Source of the DNA: Hyposmocoma kahamanoa
Lineage: Eukaryota > Arthropoda > Insecta > Lepidoptera > Cosmopterigidae
Assembly (NCBI RefSeq): GCF_003589595.1
Contig: NW_020653718.1
Location: 4,350,870 to 4,414,869, forward strand
DNA length: 64,000 nucleotides
Reading direction: 5' to 3'
Below, piece by piece: positions 1-9,433 of the stretch (position 1 is the first letter of the stretch; the number at the start of each line of letters is the position of its first letter). Under the pieces are notes generated by a model. It did not search any database, had not been told where the DNA came from, and worked only from the letters and a program-made list of their open reading frames with translations. The position numbers and the translations under genes were made by a program.

Positions 1-241
1 TGTGAGTTATGCCTTTGAACTGTTCGTAATAAAGTATTTTTTTATTTATTCTAAAGTATACGTTTACCTTGAAAGAAAAATAAATTGTATGTGTTTCAAG
101 AGTACACAGAAAAAATAATTTTAGCTTTACGAAACTATAGAATAAAAAAGATTTACTTCTGCTTAGAATGAATGAGTGAATGAAATATTTTGATTGCACA
201 TTAAAAATTGCGACAAGACGAACTGTAATGTATGTAAAACA

Positions 242-620
242 CTTAGAATAATAACGCATAGAAACCTGGCCCGCACACGCTAAGTGAGGCAAATTGAAGC
301 GCGCCCAATGGGCCTACACGAGCGGGCGGGCCTTCAGTGCTTCAAGGTCAACTTGCACCGCGAACAGACCAAGAATTTTAGCTAAAAATGACGAAATGTG
401 CGGTAAATGAGTGTAAAAATATGTCAGACAAACATAAAATAGATACTAACATCACATTCCACAAGGAAGTAACGCGTTTCAACTTATATTTTTATATAAA
501 TATTCAATAAAACCGAAAATTAACCTACTACTAAAACTAGCCTACATGAATTTGATTTTTGCCTCACTTGTGACAGTTCGTTTGATATGAAACTATCATT
601 CTATGCGTTAATATTCTAAG
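242..620 (+). mobile_element. Miniature P-element-like DNA transposon with 8-bp target duplication
   Basis: The first and last 22 bases (242-263 and 599-620) are inverted copies of each other with a single mismatch, starting CTTAGAATA. A second inverted pair lies just inside: AAGTGAGGCAAA near 282-293 and its complement near 570-581. The 8 bases outside each end are identical (GTAAAACA at 234-241 and 621-628), a perfect target-site duplication. P and hAT superfamily elements both make 8-bp duplications; the THAP start inside (388-510) favours the P superfamily. At 379 bp it is far too short to encode a transposase, so it is a non-autonomous, internally deleted copy. The perfect duplication and near-perfect termini suggest fairly recent mobilisation. 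Confidence 0.8.
388..510 (+). pseudogene. N-terminal fragment of a THAP-domain transposase
   Basis: The ATG at 388 sits in a good insect context (AAAAATGA) and opens a 40-codon frame. The first 27 residues read like the start of a C2CH THAP zinc finger: MTKCAVNEC gives the first zinc-binding Cys pair (C-x4-C), followed by a polar loop and then ITFHK, a typical THAP motif. After codon 27 there is GTAACG at 469, a plausible splice donor; reading through instead gives unrelated residues and a stop at 508. The second Cys and the His of C2CH are absent, so no functional DNA-binding domain is encoded. It lies inside the inverted-repeat element at 242-620 and is best read as the first exon remnant of the parental transposase. 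A captured host THAP exon is less likely. Confidence 0.6.
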
Positions 621-854
621 GTAAAACATAGAATAAGCTAATGAGCAACAGGCGGCCTTGTTGCTTACTAACAGTTTCTTTCATTGCCATAAACGTGTGA
701 TATCCTTCAGCGATATGATAGATAACATACTACGTAGGTGAAACTAGCGCAATATAGTGGTAGGTGGTAGTACAAACACTATGGGAGACATCTAGAAGCG
801 GGTAAAGTTGTGCTGAGGACGACGACGCGCTATTTGGAACTGTCGTTTGGGCAA

Positions 855-1121
855 AATGTGCGCTGGTAAGCATCATGCCTATCTGTACCAGGTGCAGCGC
901 CTCTCATAACTTTAAACCGCAAAGATCTTAGGGGCGCTGCCACTGTGTCCGTCACTCTGATACATAAAGCTGACAAGTCCCATGTGCCTGTAATTTCCCC
1001 AGTACCCTTTAACCACGGAACTCAGCAATGTTCACATTACTGTTTGGTAGCAAAAATGGGAGTGGTGGGAGTACTTCCCTGGACGAACTCTTTCATCAGG
1101 CAGTAGAGCTTGCTGCTAAAT
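855..1121 (+). repeat. Interspersed repeat family A, copy 1
   Basis: It shares a run of landmarks in the same order with the copies at 24840, 59740, 60765, 61062 and 61838: GCAAAGATCT, GACAAGTCCCATGTGCCTG, TAATTTC-CCAG, TTACTG-TTGG, then TTCC-TGGACGAACTCTTTCA and a CTGCTAAA end. Similarity is roughly 75-80 percent by eye. The small frame opening at 1028 falls within the repeat and is not a gene. The family resembles non-coding 3' regions of lepidopteran retroelements; its parent element is not visible here. Confidence 0.75.
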
Positions 1122-1868
1122 TATTGCACCGGTACTTGCTCATAAATAAACGAAGTACACAGAGTGCAATTGTAAAAGTCTATCGTACAGAATTAAGTTA
1201 TTCAGATCGTTCTATTTACGTGTTAACGATTTCGTTCGTGCTCCACATTCATTCCACGTGCAATGAAATCAATCGATCGAGTTCGCGTAGTAAATGGGCC
1301 AGCGATCGATAAAAAGGAGTTTAAGGAAAACAGCGGCTCTGAGCGCGGCCGCAGATCAAACGCGCGCAGTCAAAGCGCCGCGAGGTAAACTTGTAAACAC
1401 CGCAGTGTAAACAGTTAGTGGTGCTCTGATTGATTACTGCATTGATTTCGCTTCGGTTCCGTTCCGATTTCGTGTAAGAAAGTGAGATTTTGACCAAAAA
1501 AAGTTTAGTATATAATTATTAATACAGGCAACAAAAGGTGAAAAGAGCAAAACCCTTTAAAAACTTTTTTCATTCATTCATTGCTTCAATCAAGGATATG
1601 TCTTAACATCTAGCCGTTGTACTAGAAAATGAAATTATTGTAACTAAAAAAGTATCTATAAATAAATCCTTAATATATTTAGGTAAGAGTTTAAAGAAGA
1701 TCCCATCCCTTAGATGTAAACAGCGCGTCTGCGGCGGCGGCGCGCCCGCACCACTTCCTGCAATGATTTCATTACACCTGCCGTAAACAACGGTTTCCGG
1801 ATACCCACAAACGGATTCACTTACTTTTATGTTCGATTGCTTATATATTGAGTATATTAACGAAAAAA
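1122..1868. other. No gene; GC-rich promoter-like islet
   Basis: No coding segment is recognisable. At 1306-1400 a TATA-like GATAAAAAGG is followed about 60 bases later by GCGCAGTC in a GC-rich patch, and a consensus-like splice donor (GTAAGA) occurs at 1474. Another GC-rich patch of CGG repeats lies at 1726-1752. These could mark an untranslated first exon, but nothing confirms transcription. Confidence 0.25.
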
Positions 1869-2003
1869 CGTTATCTACCCAGGATGCTGCGAGAGGCCAT
1901 TGAAATTAAAAAACATCCTAATTTCAGCAGGGAAGATGGTTTCTCCGTACCACCAGTTTGGGATCCAGTAATTCCTCTAATGAAAAATCCCAAACAGACA
2001 TAA
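1869..2003 (+). pseudogene. Penelope-like element: C-terminal end of GIY-YIG endonuclease region
   Basis: The frame running from the truncation point to the stop at 2001-2003 encodes REAIEIKKHPNFSREDGFS and then VPPVWDPVI. This matches the C-terminal signature of Penelope-like polyproteins, the stretch after the GIY-YIG nuclease (REA-EI-KHP--FNREDG, then a W-P-I motif). Reverse transcriptase and the nuclease catalytic residues are missing because the copy is truncated at 1869, so it cannot be functional. The 40-codon ORF from the ATG at 1884 is only an internal methionine. The match is from memory of the family; the reading frame itself is seen directly. Confidence 0.7.
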
Positions 2004-2360
2004 GACTGCAGTACTAATTAATATGTTTTAGTTTATTCTAATTTCTATTATTAATTAATAATAAATTGAACTTAATAAAAATTCATTCAATAAAATAATT
2101 TGTAAAACTTAATGTAGCGTAAATTGGAATGTTTTCTTTGTAAAATTAAAAGTAAGGTATTTAATTAATAACTATTGTAACTTTAGTGAAAAACAAAAAT
2201 AGGGTAGTTTGCATTAATATTAGACATAACTGGTTGAGGACTGTACCACCTCAGTCAACCGTGACCAATGGCCATGGGACCCGTAAAGGGCCCGAAACGT
2301 CGGTTTGTTTGAAAAAACAAATATACGCGATTTAAATCCGGAATAATAGTTTCATTTCCT
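1869..2360 (+). mobile_element. 5'-truncated Penelope-like retroelement with 9-bp target duplication
   Basis: The segment starts inside an endonuclease C-terminus (see 1869-2003), continues through about 230 bases of AT-rich 3' sequence, and ends in a conserved tail. That tail runs from GTCAACCGTGACCA through TAAAGGGCCCGAAACGTCGG to GATTTAAATCCGG and TTTCATTTCCT. The same tail recurs at 39897-40107 and 50066-50239. The 9 bases ACGAAAAAA occur immediately before (1860-1868) and after (2361-2369), as expected for target-primed reverse transcription. Severe 5' truncation is usual for Penelope-like elements. Confidence 0.75.
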
Positions 2361-2889
2361 ACGAAAAAAATTATTATAGTATATAATTATACTATTAATG
2401 TATCCTTACGTCATTGTTATTATTTAAATTATGTTTACGTAACTAAGTATACATATGTATTTCAACCTTCATGTTATTTTGCTCATAGATATACATATTA
2501 TATTTCTACTTTAAAATTGTCTGGAAGAGATTTGTAGTAGTTAGCAGACGTGCCAATGTCAAATCGATATCCGGTAGATGTTATATATTCATTTTAGGCA
2601 CGCCTTAGCGTATCACAGCATAAAGACGGAAGTATCAACGAATTACAGTACAATCAGTCATCTTCCAATCAACGTAACGGCGCAATCATTTGACACACAT
2701 CGACTGCATTTACCTGTATCATAGTGCGCGAGTGAATGCTATATTAAAAAAAAACACTTTCTACCTTGTTGTTTGTTCTACACGTAATGCAAATGCATTC
2801 ATTATATTGTAGTTATTAATTTATTTTGCACTTATAATTGGACTGCCAGTACTTAAATTTAGACATTTTTCTGACTAGAAATTTCTTTG
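2361..2889. other. No recognisable feature
   Basis: AT-rich DNA with no coding signal or repeat that I can identify beyond the Penelope target duplication at its left edge. Confidence 0.5.
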
Positions 2890-3000
2890 GCGACCTCTGT
2901 GGCCTAACGGCTCGCACTAGGGGCGCTGAGGGAGGAGGACATAGGTAAGGCGGCAATACTTCCCTAGACGAACTCTTTCACAAGCTGTTTTGCTACTAAA
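2890..3000 (+). repeat. SINE-head-like segment joined to 3' end of repeat A
   Basis: Bases 2890-2910 (CTCTGTGGCCTAACGG) resemble the tRNA-like head seen at 6730. Bases 2941-3000 (ATAGGTAAGG-GGCAATACTTCCC-AGACGAACTCTTTCACAAG to TTGCTACTAAA) are the 3' end of repeat family A. The join may be a composite family or a recombinant. Confidence 0.5.
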
Positions 3001-3826
3001 ATTTTATTAAGTTTGATTCCCGGTAGGAACAATTTTTGAACTGATTTTTTAAAATTAGTTCTGGTTTTGGGTAGTTTCCCGGAGTGAATTCCGTCGCTCT
3101 CTCTGTCAAGAATAAGTAAAAAGTTTTTCTAGTTAACTGCAGACTACCCATTCCCCATATTATGTCGTTACTGCTAACTAGAATTAAAAGACACAAGACA
3201 GTCAATGTGTGTGTTTAATTAAACAGACATCTATTTTGTAACACCCTGCATTCTTCATCTCTCCTGTTCATAGTCTTGTCGATTGATTGCAGAATCACAA
3301 GAAAAAAATTTGTGACAGGCTTTCTAAATGACAAAACTGCGTTATACTCTATACATACTTGAGAGAGAAACGAAACCAATTTTGAAATAATTGAGGAAAT
3401 GTACAAAAAATACATTGGAATAAAGAGTTGTAACAAAAGACGAATCGAAGGAACAAATTAACAAACAATGCTGATACTGTTCAACAAATTGAATAAAGAG
3501 TGCTTAATGACATTTGGTAACAAAAGGTTATAAACAAATTCATTGTTGTCGTCATTACTATGGTCGTGCAATGCCGTCGAGATTCCCAGCGAGCTCGTGA
3601 AAGACAGGATACGGGCACATTGCGAGGCAATTCGATGTCGCATTATGATTCAATTTAAAAAATGTTCTTGTACAGTTTTGCTATTTTCGGTGAACTATGA
3701 CTGGTATGGGAATGGTAGAACCCTGAAACTGGGGTAAATGCTGTAAACACGAGAGCGCTGCGCAATACGTCTTTTGTACGTCTTAGAGTCATATAAACAG
3801 TGTAATAAGAGTGCGTTTATTAAAAA
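3001..3826. other. No recognisable feature
   Basis: Short opposing frames overlap here but none shows conserved motifs. I see no repeat copy. Confidence 0.45.
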
Positions 3827-3990
3827 TGTAAATTTTATTGAAAGCGGTTACCGGAAAGTGCGCGAAACCGGATTCAAAACCTAGTTTACCACCATTAGAG
3901 GTGGAATATTTTCTACAAATTTAAATAGAACCAATACGGAGGTACTTTCTTTCCAACAAAAAAAAAAGAATCATCAAAATTGGTTCAATC
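3827..3990 (-). repeat. Interspersed repeat family C, copy 1
   Basis: On the minus strand it reads GATTCTTTTTT-GTTGGAAAG, then GTACCTC, AGAAAATATTCCACCTCTAA, GGTTTCGCGCACTTTCCGG and TAACCG-TTTCAATAAAA. These landmarks occur in the same order at 42305-42560 and 52185-52440 on the plus strand. The family resembles a very common lepidopteran repeat with the theme of a cautious AACCGATTTTGA and a GGAGGTTCTCAATTCG head. Confidence 0.75.
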
Positions 3991-4117
3991 AAAATAATAC
4001 AGTCGAATTGAAAACCTCCCCCTTTTTCAGAGGTCTGTTAAAAATTAATACGCATCTATAAAGTCTCATAATACGTTCAATTCTGACTTTACAACTGCGG
4101 ATTTGCATCCGTAGGAA

Positions 4118-4330
4118 TATATTATTAAATTCGCATAGAAACGGTCGACTAGAAAGTTCTTTCTTATGTCGTAATATACTACAGATTCGCACGAAGCGAT
4201 TTGCTTTCTCCTTTTTAATGCATATGGCAAAGGAATGCAATACACTGCCGGCGTTTGTTTCCGGAAAGCTACAATTTGCGTCTATTTAAGGCTAGAGTGA
4301 ACAGGCATTTTTCCTTAATATCAGTCAGAT
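4118..4330 (+). pseudogene. Non-LTR retrotransposon, 3' end of reverse transcriptase ORF
   Basis: With two frameshifts the plus strand encodes TKRFAFSFLMHMAKECNTLP and then LFPESYNLRLFKARVNRHF. This is the same C-terminal motif found on the minus strand at 21953-22333 and 31612-32045 (consensus RTKRFASSF--RTA-EWNSLP--FPE-YNLG-FKARVNR). The part shown lies downstream of the polymerase domain, at the very end of ORF2 of a jockey-like non-LTR element. It is frameshifted and 5' truncated. The following bases to about 4370 resemble the 3' untranslated tail. Clade assignment is an inference. Confidence 0.7.
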
Positions 4331-4942
4331 AGTGGCCAGGCGTCAATTTCACTTATAAAAAGAAAACGCAACCACCAGTAATTGTGAAGGTTTATTTTCA
4401 CATGTTGGCTATGACAGTATTAAAAAAGTATATGTTATTATGTGGTTCGCATTAAAACATAAGTTTTCACTAACACTACACGTCTTACAGAAATGTGTGA
4501 TCTCAATCCGATCCACTACGGCTTGCTAAGGATTCTATGAATAATTCAAAGGCAAGTATCAGATATTGCCCACGATAGTGGTAACAATTAATGCAAAGCT
4601 ATATTGTGGGCGTTTATAAGACTTCCTAAGCCTGTGAAGTGATACAAATTAATGTTAAATATGCTAATACTTATTGGATTTACATTATTATTGATGGTCT
4701 GATAGGCCTAAAACTATGTTGAAGGGTTTCATATTCGAGATAATTTGTTTAATCTATTTTATAAACAAATTAGCAAATCTCAAATCTGCCCACACGCAGA
4801 GGCGCCTAGACGTCGAGATGCGGACACCAGCTCGTTATAACCATCTGAAATCTGTTTATGTCCAGAATCGGGATCTATGATTAGGATGAAAAGGTCAATG
4901 TAGCGCTTTGATTAAATTGAATAACATTTTGGCACTTTTGCA
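4331..4942. other. No recognisable feature
   Basis: AT-rich DNA without a coding signal, apart from possible non-LTR 3' tail sequence in the first 40 bases. Confidence 0.4.
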
Positions 4943-5561
4943 TCTATTCTACTACTAAGAATATACTAGGCAATACACTACCATCGTCTATGTTTTTCGA
5001 AAAGTATAATTTAGGGCTACTCAAGGGTAAATATGCTTTTTTTTGGATAAACGCGTACCGTCGCCAGTCACAAACGTGCTCTATTTTATATTAAAAAACG
5101 CCACAACAAATCCAATTTATTCTTCTTATCTTTGTATTAATAATTAAAACAAACTAGTGGAGTAATTTCACAAAAAATAATTGAATATCAATTCAATAAA
5201 TATTTATAATTTGTTCTTTTTAAACTATTTCCAAATTGGATACAGGTCTCATATAAGAATAGGGTAATTAATTTCATGAATAAACTAATGTGTCTATCAC
5301 CAAAACACTCCGCAATGCAGTTAAAACATATTTTTACAAGCAAAGGTGCGATGTCCGTATGCGTGAGCGCAAGTGGCAGTCCATACCCCATCGCTATCGC
5401 GCGGGAGTTAAATAAACATCGCACAACACCGCCACTTCAAAGAGAATGTGTATTTTGCCGACATGCTGTATTTTCAGTGAATATTTTAACTATTAAATAT
5501 ATTTTTTGATATTTATTGCCTGAGAGTGTGCTACGCCGCTACGCCGTAGCACTTCATCTAG
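4943..5561 (+). mobile_element. Possible non-autonomous Helitron (3' end well formed, 5' end tentative)
   Basis: The right end has the layout of a Helitron 3' terminus. A GC-rich hairpin (arms GTGCTACG at 5528-5535 and CGTAGCAC at 5545-5552, loop CCGCTACGC) is followed by five bases and CTAG at 5558-5561, with a T as the next base. Helitrons insert between A and T and end in CTRR after such a hairpin. A candidate 5' end is TCTATTCTACTACTAAG at 4943, preceded by A. No Rep/helicase coding sequence is present. The 5' boundary is a guess; the 3' end is the evidence. Confidence 0.35.
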
Positions 5562-6619
5562 TATTATTAATTGTCATTACAAGATTGTGTCAATAACATA
5601 ATTTGTACTGTGTTGTATATCTAATTGATGAAATTTTAAGGATTTTAATTAGGCTATAATTAGCACAGAATAGTCGCTACTAGCACAGGATTATCCTGCT
5701 TCAGCAATTACGAAAGATAATCGATAAATATACAATTTCACATCTGTATTATGGAAAATTTAATACGTTCAATCTGTTGGTGTGTGGTATTGGCAAGTCG
5801 AGAATGGGTTTGTGTACGGCAGCGCCGCGGCGATGTAAACAGCGGCCACATCAAAGATGTGCCGAACACAGCGGGGCAGTGGTTTTGATGCTTTTTCACA
5901 TGTTCTAAGCGTTGATATACTCGATTTGAAAACAATTGATGAGACCTTAATTTAATTCCATCTATAGTAGTTTCTGCATTATAAATTAACGAACTATTTA
6001 ATATGATTTATTTAATATGAAATATGAAATAGTTAAAAATGGAGGGGGTAAGAACGATCTTCTTCGCAAATCTGGCTTGGAGACGATTGGGTGTTTATAA
6101 AAGAAACAAATATTGAGCTAATGGTACAAGTTGCAATGCTCAAGATCGTTAACGCTCGTGTTGATGATCGCCAGCACGGCGGATTGATCAAAACTTCTTT
6201 GATCTCCTCACTTAGATTACTTACCATAAACAACATTACAACATATCAAAATATGTACGCTGCTGTAAATTGAACTTTGAAACTGTAGGATAAAATTGAG
6301 GATCGTTTGAAGTTTTCGTACATTTTATCTCATTTAGATTTGGAACAATTGTCCAAAATTACGAAATCACAAAAGCGGGATCGCCATCTGTTATTGAATT
6401 TAAATTAACCTTTAAAGTTATGTAACGCACAATTCAATTTTAATAGATGTGCAACTGCGTTATATTACGTTTCGTGCTTAGAATGAAATTGCTGAAACAT
6501 AGCAGGCGCGCGACGTAAACATTTACACGCAGTGTTGCTGTTTGAGACACTTGGCTGTACGAAAATCGGAATTGAGACTAAACTGAGAGATACATGTGGA
6601 TGGATGGGTAGTTTCATCG
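5562..6619. other. No recognisable feature
   Basis: A GC-rich islet occurs at about 5815-5885. No gene or repeat is identifiable. Confidence 0.45.
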
Positions 6620-6710
6620 TCATCATTGCGGAAGACGTTCGCTGCTGAACATGGGCCCTGAAAGATCGCTCTGCCCTGACGTCCAGCGCTTTCTTGCGAG
6701 GTTTAGGGAC
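6620..6710 (-). repeat. Probable RTE-like non-LTR retrotransposon tail fragment
   Basis: On the minus strand one frame reads ALDVRAERSFRAHVQQRTSS, resembling the D-R--WR---EAYVQQWTS C-terminal motif of RTE-like elements common in Lepidoptera. The plus-strand text GAAGACGTTCGCTGCTGAAC is the usual antisense landmark. Only this short, diverged fragment remains. Confidence 0.5.
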
Positions 6711-6729
6711 TTAAAAGTTTATTATCTCC

Positions 6730-6905
6730 CGCCGTGGCCTAACAGAGGTCCCGGGTTGATTCCAGAGCCGGGAGAAATATTTGTCTGGTCTACATTTATT
6801 TCCCCCGTAAGTTCGGGTATTATTTGTGATTATCTGTGTGTGTGTCGATGGCACCTGACATACCGAATTTACCTAGTGCGGGGCTATCTGTGTGCGTAAT
6901 TTTTA
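6730..6905 (+). repeat. tRNA-derived SINE, copy 1
   Basis: It starts GCCGTGGCCTAAC and carries a B-box-like GGTCCCGGGTTGATTCC, then GCCGGGAGAAATATTTGT, TCTACATTTATTTC and GTCGATGGCACCT. The copy at 51278 shares the same order of landmarks. The RNA polymerase III box and head resemble a decayed tRNA, but no cloverleaf folds, so it is a SINE and not a tRNA gene. Confidence 0.65.
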
Positions 6906-7102
6906 TTATTATAACTTAGTCCTAGGAATTACTTGAAAGTACTTGACACCGATATATTTCGATAAGTCTGAAGAACGAGCGAGCACCTACTTTCGGTAGA
7001 AACGTCATATACCAGGCAGTTGTTAAAAGAATTGATTAATTTAAAATTTTGGTGGGTACTGCATATCGAAGAAAAAAATACTATAAATGGTCAGAAATGA
7101 AT

Positions 7103-8156
7103 TTATTGTTTATCAAAATATTCTCCGTTAGCGTTAATGCACTTTTTCATACGAATGAACCAAATTTGAAAACATTTATGCTACTCTTCCGTGACAATCT
7201 CTGAAACATATTTTTCATACTCTTGGACAGCCTCTTCAGGTGATGAAAATCGTTGACCGCGTAACTGGTTTTTAATTTTTGGAAATAAATAAAAGTCACA
7301 AGCTGCCAGGACGTGACTGTACGCGGGATGACTTCTTCTTCTAAATATAAGGTCAACATTTTCGCCTTCAAAAATTAATTTGTCTGTCTGGCCGTATGAG
7401 AACTTTCATAATCGTGGATAAGATGCTAAGGCGTGTACGGTTATTTTTACAGAGTCAATAACTTCTGGCAAACAAATGGTCGTGTACGAATCACCATGCA
7501 CGGTACAACGATTCTCCAAAGCAACAGTAGCCACCTGTCCAGTTTTATTAAAAAAAGAAGCAATCATCTGCTTAGAGGCACTTTGCACGCTCGCCACTTT
7601 GGTTGGTTTCGGCTCATCTTGAAAGACCCATACGCTCGATTGCTGCTTTATTTTGGGGTCGTAACTATAAATCTATGTTTCCTCACCTGTTACCACACCA
7701 CATTTGACGCCCTTTCGTTAAATCTGGTAACCATGGCATTGCACCAAGACAAAGACGCGATCCGTTTTTTGAGCCTCAGTCAAATTGTGTGGGATCCACC
7801 GAGATCACAGCATTTTCACACCCAAACGTTTGTATAGTTAATTGGATTTGATTCATGCCTATGCCTATAGATGCCCGAATCTCATGGTATATCACATGCC
7901 TGTCTGTTTTTAATATACGGCGCACAGTATCGATGTTTTTGTTGTTCACAGCAGTGGACGGGCGACCATCACGAAATTCGTCACTGAGATTCACACGACC
8001 CCGTTTGAATTCTGCAAACTAACTATAAATAGTCGTCTTGCACGGTGCTTTATCGCCAGAAGCAGTTTGAAGCCAAGCGAAGCTCCGCTGAGCTGTTAAA
8101 TTACAATTAAAGTCGTAGAAAATCATACTACGAAAATTTTCACGAATTAAATCCAT
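7103..8156 (-). pseudogene. Mariner transposase, dead copy
   Basis: From an ATG at 8156 to a stop at 7103 the minus strand carries an almost full-length mariner transposase of about 350 codons with several frameshifts and stops. The order is: N-terminal DNA-binding region (FYDFNCNLTAQRSFAWL, GDKAPCKTTIYS, EFKRGRVNLSDEFRDGRPST), the linker, then the catalytic region. The first catalytic motif, normally TGDE(T/S)W, reads TGEET followed by a stop, so the first Asp is lost. The second motif (HDYESSHTARQTN) keeps its Asp. Downstream come ACDFYLFPKIKNQLRGQRFS and the terminal NGEYFDKQ. In the last catalytic region the usual SPDLAPCD reads HVLAACD, keeping the final Asp. The resemblance is to cecropia-type mariners, from memory. 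Terminal inverted repeats were not found with confidence, so the element outside the ORF is undefined (roughly 7030-8230). Confidence 0.85.
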
Positions 8157-9433
8157 GGTGACGTAGACAACCAATTTCTAAAATGACGCCACAATGTAAA
8201 AACAAGTGACAGTCAGATGAAACAAACTGTATTCTACAGCCAAAGAGTTCCATTTTCAAATGTTGTAATTACTTTTTAAACATTGTTTGTGTAAGTGGCC
8301 AGTTCCGGAAACTTATAGTGCGCCCTATGTATAATAAAGTGACATATGTAATTCGAAAGTATATTTTTGGGATACTGATTAAATAATTTAAAAAAAACGT
8401 GAGAAACTTCTTGAGTACTATTGCTGACTGGGTCCAGGGTTCTTTCGTTGAACGCTGGATCAAACTTCATGTGTGTATCCTAAACCTAGTAGGTACGCAT
8501 CTATAACGCATCTGTAACATTGGTGAGTAAATTTTTTCATTTTTTTGCATACCAATATGAATGAATATTCCGAAATAAAATATTAGAAATTTGAGACTAA
8601 CACGGCGTTTTTCATACTAAATACCAACTTAGTCAAATTTAGCGTCAACCAAATAGTATACAATTTATTTAGGTATTTATTTTAATTTATTTTCTGTGTC
8701 TCAAAAATAACTTAAAAGTAACTTTATTATTGAGGGTGCAGAATATGTAGGTAAATACAATGTTAGATTCCCGTGTGTGGTGGTTTCAACCATTTTCTTT
8801 ATTACGATTGGTCTTAACAATGTACAAATTTTTTTCCTTCTCCAAGACAATGGCGGCGCCGCGGTCAAGTGCGGGCGGCCCGGCAATAATGATCTCGGGA
8901 GACGTAGTAATAGACTAATTTGTATTTATAGCTATTGCCCCCTGTTGTCTGAGATCGCCTGCACGCGCGCCATATAGACTACATCTTTAAACCGTTCGGT
9001 ATCCTAGTTTCTAGATTGTTGAATATTCGAATGTTGTACAAAAGCAAGGTACTTGCGAGTTTAGATTAATGTTCGTTTAAAGTGTATAGTAAATCCTTCA
9101 GTAGGTACAGAATTATATGCATTTAAAGAGTAATTCTTATAGGCTTTTGACACGTAACATATAGTAAAGTAGCAATAAGTTACTCCTAATTGATTACATC
9201 GTTTAATGTTGTATATTATTGTTCAACCCGTACAAAAGATCAGATTTCTCATTAGCTAGAAAGCGAGCGCTTCGAGAATCCTGGTTGCATGCGCAGGCGG
9301 CGTTCGACGCAGCGTCGTCCCGCATCATTTTACCGGAATCACAAGATACTGTTTCTATTATTTTATTACATTATTGTGTTATGGTAAAGCTTCACACACA
9401 GTGGTGACTTTATTTCTGTATCATATTTATGTA
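8157..9433. other. No recognisable gene; small GC-rich islet
   Basis: A GC-rich islet at 8845-8905 contains a PHO/YY1-like AATGGCGGC at 8849-8857 and a 22-codon frame from the ATG at 8850, which has no recognisable homology. The rest is AT-rich. Part of 9400-9433 may be diverged transposase sequence preceding the next feature. Confidence 0.35.

Noticed and set aside
1028..1312. 94-codon plus-strand frame
   Set aside because: Its first part lies inside repeat A and the rest shows no motif.
7433..7837. 134-codon plus-strand frame
   Set aside because: It is the antisense shadow of the dead mariner transposase at 7103-8156.
8850..8918. Short frame starting MAAPRSSAGG
   Set aside because: Only 22 codons, no donor site in place, no homology recognised; kept only as a GC islet.
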